DNA of 6,923 nt. Origin: CALMJB01 sp963977945 (GTDB lineage Bacteria; Actinomycetota; Actinomycetes; Nanopelagicales; Nanopelagicaceae). Positions 4,288-6,923 of the stretch are shown here, piece after piece. The position numbers and the translations under genes are program-made. Position 1 is the stretch's first letter. Each line of letters starts with the position of its first letter. The DNA lies in assembly GCA_963977945.1 (NCBI GenBank), contig CAXBQO010000060.1:1-6923 (forward strand). The letters are read 5' to 3'. The notes beneath the pieces are model-generated. The model did not search any database. It saw nothing but the letters and a program-made list of their open reading frames with translations, and was not told where the DNA came from.

Positions 4288-5502
4288 ATGGCGGCAAGCA
4301 AAGTGAAATCAGCCAAAAGCAGCACAAATGTTGTATTAGTTGATGCGGTTAGAACTCCATTTGGAAAAGCTGGCTCACTTTATGCTGGAACCAGAGCAGA
4401 CGACATTATGGTTCGCTGCATTCGTGGTTTATTAGAGCGCCATCCAAATTTAGATAAAAAAGAGATCGACGATGTTGCAATCGCGGCCGCCACTCAAACC
4501 GGCGATCAAGGTATGAACATCGGCAGATCTGCCGCAATTTTGGCTGGAATTCCAAACACTGTTCCGGGATATTCAATTGATCGTTGGTGCGCTGGTGCAA
4601 TGACTGCGGTCACCACAATTGCTGGTGCAATAAATATGGGCGCATACGATTTAGCAATCGCCGGCGGAGTCGAACATATGGGAAATCATCCGATGGGCGA
4701 TGGCATGGATCCAAACCCAAGGTATTTAGCAGAACGGTTAGTAGATACCGATGCACTTCAAATGGGAGCAACCGCCGAAAGATTGCACGACAAATTTCCG
4801 CAACTAACTAAAGAACGTTCAGATAAATACGCACTCGCTTCACAACTTAAAACTGCAAAAGCGTATGAGCAGAAAAAAATTCAACCCAATTTAATTCCAG
4901 TCGCAGTTCGCAGCGCTGAATCTGGTTGGGGTGTGGCAACAGTTGATGAACCACCACGGCCACAAACAACTTTAGAAGCGCTGTCGGCTTTAAAGACTCC
5001 ATTTAGACCAGCTGGCCGAGTGACCGCTGGAAATGCTGCTGGATTAAATGATGGTGCCACTTGCGCGCTGCTTGCATCTGAGAAAAAAGCAAAAGAGTTA
5101 AATCTTCCAATAAAAATGAAAATGGTTACATTCGCATTTGCCGGAGTTGAACCAGAGATTATGGGTTATGGCCCAGTTCCTTCCACGATAAAAGCATTAG
5201 AAAAGGCAGGATTAGATATTTCAGATATTGGATTGTTTGAAATTAATGAAGCGTTTTCTGTGCAAGTACTTTCATTTTTAGATCACTTCAAAATTGCAGA
5301 TGATGATCCAAGAGTAAATATTTACGGTGGTGCAATTGCCGTAGGTCACCCACTAGCCTCAAGTGGTGTGCGGTTGATGTTGAACCTTGCAACCGCATTC
5401 GCCGAACATCCAGAAGTCAAATATGGAATCACGACAATGTGTATCGGTTTAGGAATGGGTGGCACCGTAATCTGGGAAAACCCAAACTACAAAGCGAAGT
5501 AA
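4288..5502 (+). CDS. fadA: Acetyl-CoA C-acyltransferase (thiolase)
   Basis: This 404-residue cytoplasmic enzyme catalyses thiolytic cleavage of 3-ketoacyl-CoA by CoA, the last step of each beta-oxidation round. The full thiolase fold is present. The nucleophilic cysteine is C101 in D-R-W-C-A-G, the N-E-A-F loop is at 320-323, the catalytic histidine is H354 in G-H-P, and the second catalytic cysteine is C385 in M-C-I-G-L-G-M-G-G. The substrate-side G-G-V-E-H-M lies at 126-131. Length is typical. The first dozen residues (M-A-A-S-K-V-K-S-A-K-S-S) are a Lys/Ser-rich extension before the usual V-V-L-V-D-A-V-R-T-P start; the ATG is kept because a -10-like box sits seven bases upstream. The gene is followed after 13 bp by the hydratase/dehydrogenase, so a degradative thiolase role is much likelier than a biosynthetic acetoacetyl-CoA thiolase. 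Chain-length preference cannot be read. Confidence 0.94.
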   Translation: MAASKVKSAKSSTNVVLVDAVRTPFGKAGSLYAGTRADDIMVRCIRGLLERHPNLDKKEIDDVAIAAATQTGDQGMNIGRSAAILAGIPNTVPGYSIDRWCAGAMTAVTTIAGAINMGAYDLAIAGGVEHMGNHPMGDGMDPNPRYLAERLVDTDALQMGATAERLHDKFPQLTKERSDKYALASQLKTAKAYEQKKIQPNLIPVAVRSAESGWGVATVDEPPRPQTTLEALSALKTPFRPAGRVTAGNAAGLNDGATCALLASEKKAKELNLPIKMKMVTFAFAGVEPEIMGYGPVPSTIKALEKAGLDISDIGLFEINEAFSVQVLSFLDHFKIADDDPRVNIYGGAIAVGHPLASSGVRLMLNLATAFAEHPEVKYGITTMCIGLGMGGTVIWENPNYKAK

Positions 5503-5515
5503 TTTTTTTACAATT

Positions 5516-6923
5516 ATGAATGTTGAAGTAAAACTTCCAGAGGGCGCACCTGAAGAAGTAGTAACTAATGCTTTGGTACGCGAAGTTGACCTTGCTCCAT
5601 TTGGAACCTCTGGAACTCTTTCACTTATAACTCTTGATAACGGAATGGATCACACCCGGCCAAATACTTTTGGTCCACAATCTTTACAAGCATTAGATAC
5701 AGCAATTGATCAGGCGGAAAAATCTAGTAGCTTGGCAATAGCAATTACCGGCAAGCCATTTATTTTTGCAGCGGGTGCTGATTTATCTGCGCTCGCCTTT
5801 TTAAAAGATAAAAATCAAGCAATTCAAATTGGGCAATTAGGTCATGCAGTTTTTCGAAAATTAACTGATTCTAAAAAACCAACTTTTGCTTTTGTTAATG
5901 GATTAGCTTTAGGTGGCGGCTTAGAAGTCGCTCTGCACAGCAAATATCGCACCCTTGCCACCACCGCATTCACCGCTCTTCCTGAATGCTTTTTAGGTCT
6001 GGTTCCAGGTTGGGGTGGCGCCACAATTTTGCCTAAATTAATTGGCCCAGAAAACGCGGTAAAAGTAATAATTCTTAACGCACTCAATAACAACACAATG
6101 ATGAAAGCTAAAGACGCGCTCACATTAGGAGTTGTCGATGCAGTTTTTGAGCCAGCTGATTTTCTAGAAAAATCTTTACAGTTTGCCGCCGCGATAATTA
6201 GTGGGAAAAACAAAATTGAACGCAAAGATTATTCAAAAGATGATGCCGCATTTAATAAGGCAATCGAAATTGGTAACGCCGCGGTACAAAAGAAATACCA
6301 AGGCGCCCAAATCGCCTCACCGCTGAAAGCATTGGAATTAATTAAAGCCGCGCAGAAGAATTCATTAACCGATGGATTTGCCGCCGAAGATGAGGTGCTG
6401 GCAAATCTGGTGATGAGCAATCCTTTGCGAGCTTCGCTTTACGCTTTCAATTTAATTCAAAAGAAACGTAAAAAAGTAGAAGGCGCGCCAAAATCTTCAT
6501 TGGCTCGAAAAGTAACCAGAGTTGGCGTAGTTGGTGCCGGATTAATGGCCTCACAACTTGCACTTTTATTTTTAAGAAATCTTAAAGTTCCAGTAGTTAT
6601 CACCGATTTAGATCAAGCACGTGTAGATAAAGGTCTTGCTTATATAAATGGTGAGATTGATAAGTTGTTAGAAAAAGGGCGTATTCAACCTGAAGTCGCA
6701 ACCAGATTGCGTACAAATATCTCAGGTAGTACCGATCAAAAAGTTTTTGCAAATTGTGATTTTGTAATTGAAGCAATCTTTGAAGAGTTAGCTCTAAAAC
6801 AAAAACTATTTAAGCAACTAGAAGAAATCGTCACAACCGAATGTGTAATTGCTACAAATACCTCTTCGCTATCAGTTGAAAAAATGTCTGAGGGAATGAA
6901 AAATCCAGAAAGAGTTGTTGGCT
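5516..6923 (+). CDS. fadB: Bifunctional enoyl-CoA hydratase / 3-hydroxyacyl-CoA dehydrogenase, 3' end outside window
   Basis: The open frame runs off the window after 469 codons. Residues about 30-230 form a crotonase (enoyl-CoA hydratase) domain: the oxyanion-hole segment FIFAAGADLSAL is at 82-93, GLALGGGLEVAL at 129-140 supplies catalytic E137, and LPECFLGLVPGWGG at 155-168 supplies E157. Residues from about 334 form the NAD-binding Rossmann domain of 3-hydroxyacyl-CoA dehydrogenase, with GVVGAGLMASQLA (337-349), acidic D364 after the second strand, and NTSSL (448-452), whose S450 corresponds to the family's active-site serine. The catalytic histidine and C-terminal domain should lie beyond the window; complete relatives are about 700 residues. 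It performs the hydration and NAD-dependent oxidation steps of beta-oxidation and partners the thiolase 13 bp upstream. No Shine-Dalgarno sequence precedes the ATG; the gap is AT-rich with a seven-T run. The N-terminal DNGMDHTRPNTFGP resembles actinobacterial FadB proteins. Confidence 0.93.
   Translation, partial: MNVEVKLPEGAPEEVVTNALVREVDLAPFGTSGTLSLITLDNGMDHTRPNTFGPQSLQALDTAIDQAEKSSSLAIAITGKPFIFAAGADLSALAFLKDKNQAIQIGQLGHAVFRKLTDSKKPTFAFVNGLALGGGLEVALHSKYRTLATTAFTALPECFLGLVPGWGGATILPKLIGPENAVKVIILNALNNNTMMKAKDALTLGVVDAVFEPADFLEKSLQFAAAIISGKNKIERKDYSKDDAAFNKAIEIGNAAVQKKYQGAQIASPLKALELIKAAQKNSLTDGFAAEDEVLANLVMSNPLRASLYAFNLIQKKRKKVEGAPKSSLARKVTRVGVVGAGLMASQLALLFLRNLKVPVVITDLDQARVDKGLAYINGEIDKLLEKGRIQPEVATRLRTNISGSTDQKVFANCDFVIEAIFEELALKQKLFKQLEEIVTTECVIATNTSSLSVEKMSEGMKNPERVVG

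Noticed and set aside
3956..4811. Small open frames over efeU and the thiolase gene (3956-4150 minus, 4406-4600 minus, 4584-4811 plus)
   Set aside because: All fall within conserved coding sequence of clear genes in another frame and show no domain features.
5503..5509. Terminator T-run between the thiolase and FadB-type genes
   Set aside because: No hairpin precedes the seven T residues, and the 13-bp gap and shared pathway argue for one transcript.
5842..6420. Two minus-strand open frames (5842-6225 and 6229-6420) opposite the FadB-type gene
   Set aside because: They are antisense to highly conserved crotonase-domain codons and have no recognisable motifs or start signals.

Overview
The window looks like an ordinary, densely packed chromosomal region of a low-GC actinobacterium. 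The best guess is a freshwater planktonic lineage of the acI / Nanopelagicales type, and this is inference. Three things support it. The DUF3000 protein belongs to a family known essentially only from Actinobacteria. The order DUF3000, RNase D with HRDC domain, thiolase, FadB-type protein is a familiar actinobacterial neighbourhood. Base composition is about 40% GC by eye (25-58% in the 60-base lines counted by hand), far below most Actinobacteria, and gaps are very short.

Layout. At the left is a short RibD-C/pyrimidine-reductase-like protein (54-551, +). It runs tail to tail into a ten-helix EamA/DMT transporter (548-1387, -), and the two genes share a TTAA that supplies both stop codons. 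A 61-bp divergent intergenic region follows, then a rightward block: DUF3000 protein (1449-2054), ribonuclease D (2069-3343), FTR1/EfeU-type iron permease (3397-4233), thiolase (4288-5502) and the front two thirds of a fused enoyl-CoA hydratase / 3-hydroxyacyl-CoA dehydrogenase (5516 to the window end, incomplete).

How the genes work together. The last two genes form a fatty-acid beta-oxidation pair: hydratase and dehydrogenase on one chain plus thiolase, 13 bp apart and presumably co-transcribed. DUF3000 and RNase D are 14 bp apart and also look operonic. The iron permease stands alone: the usual partners efeO and efeB are not here, and it has its own putative promoter between rnd and the thiolase gene.

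Regulation. Four genes (transporter, DUF3000, permease, thiolase) have a TANNNT -10-like hexamer ending 6-7 bases before the start codon and no Shine-Dalgarno sequence. This is the arrangement of leaderless transcription, common in Actinobacteria. An inverted repeat overlaps the putative -35 of the iron permease gene and is the best candidate for a regulatory site.

I see no mobile element, CRISPR array, RNA gene or defence system, and no stretch over 300 bases without a gene. I found no convincing undescribed system; the findings are modest regulatory and compositional observations.
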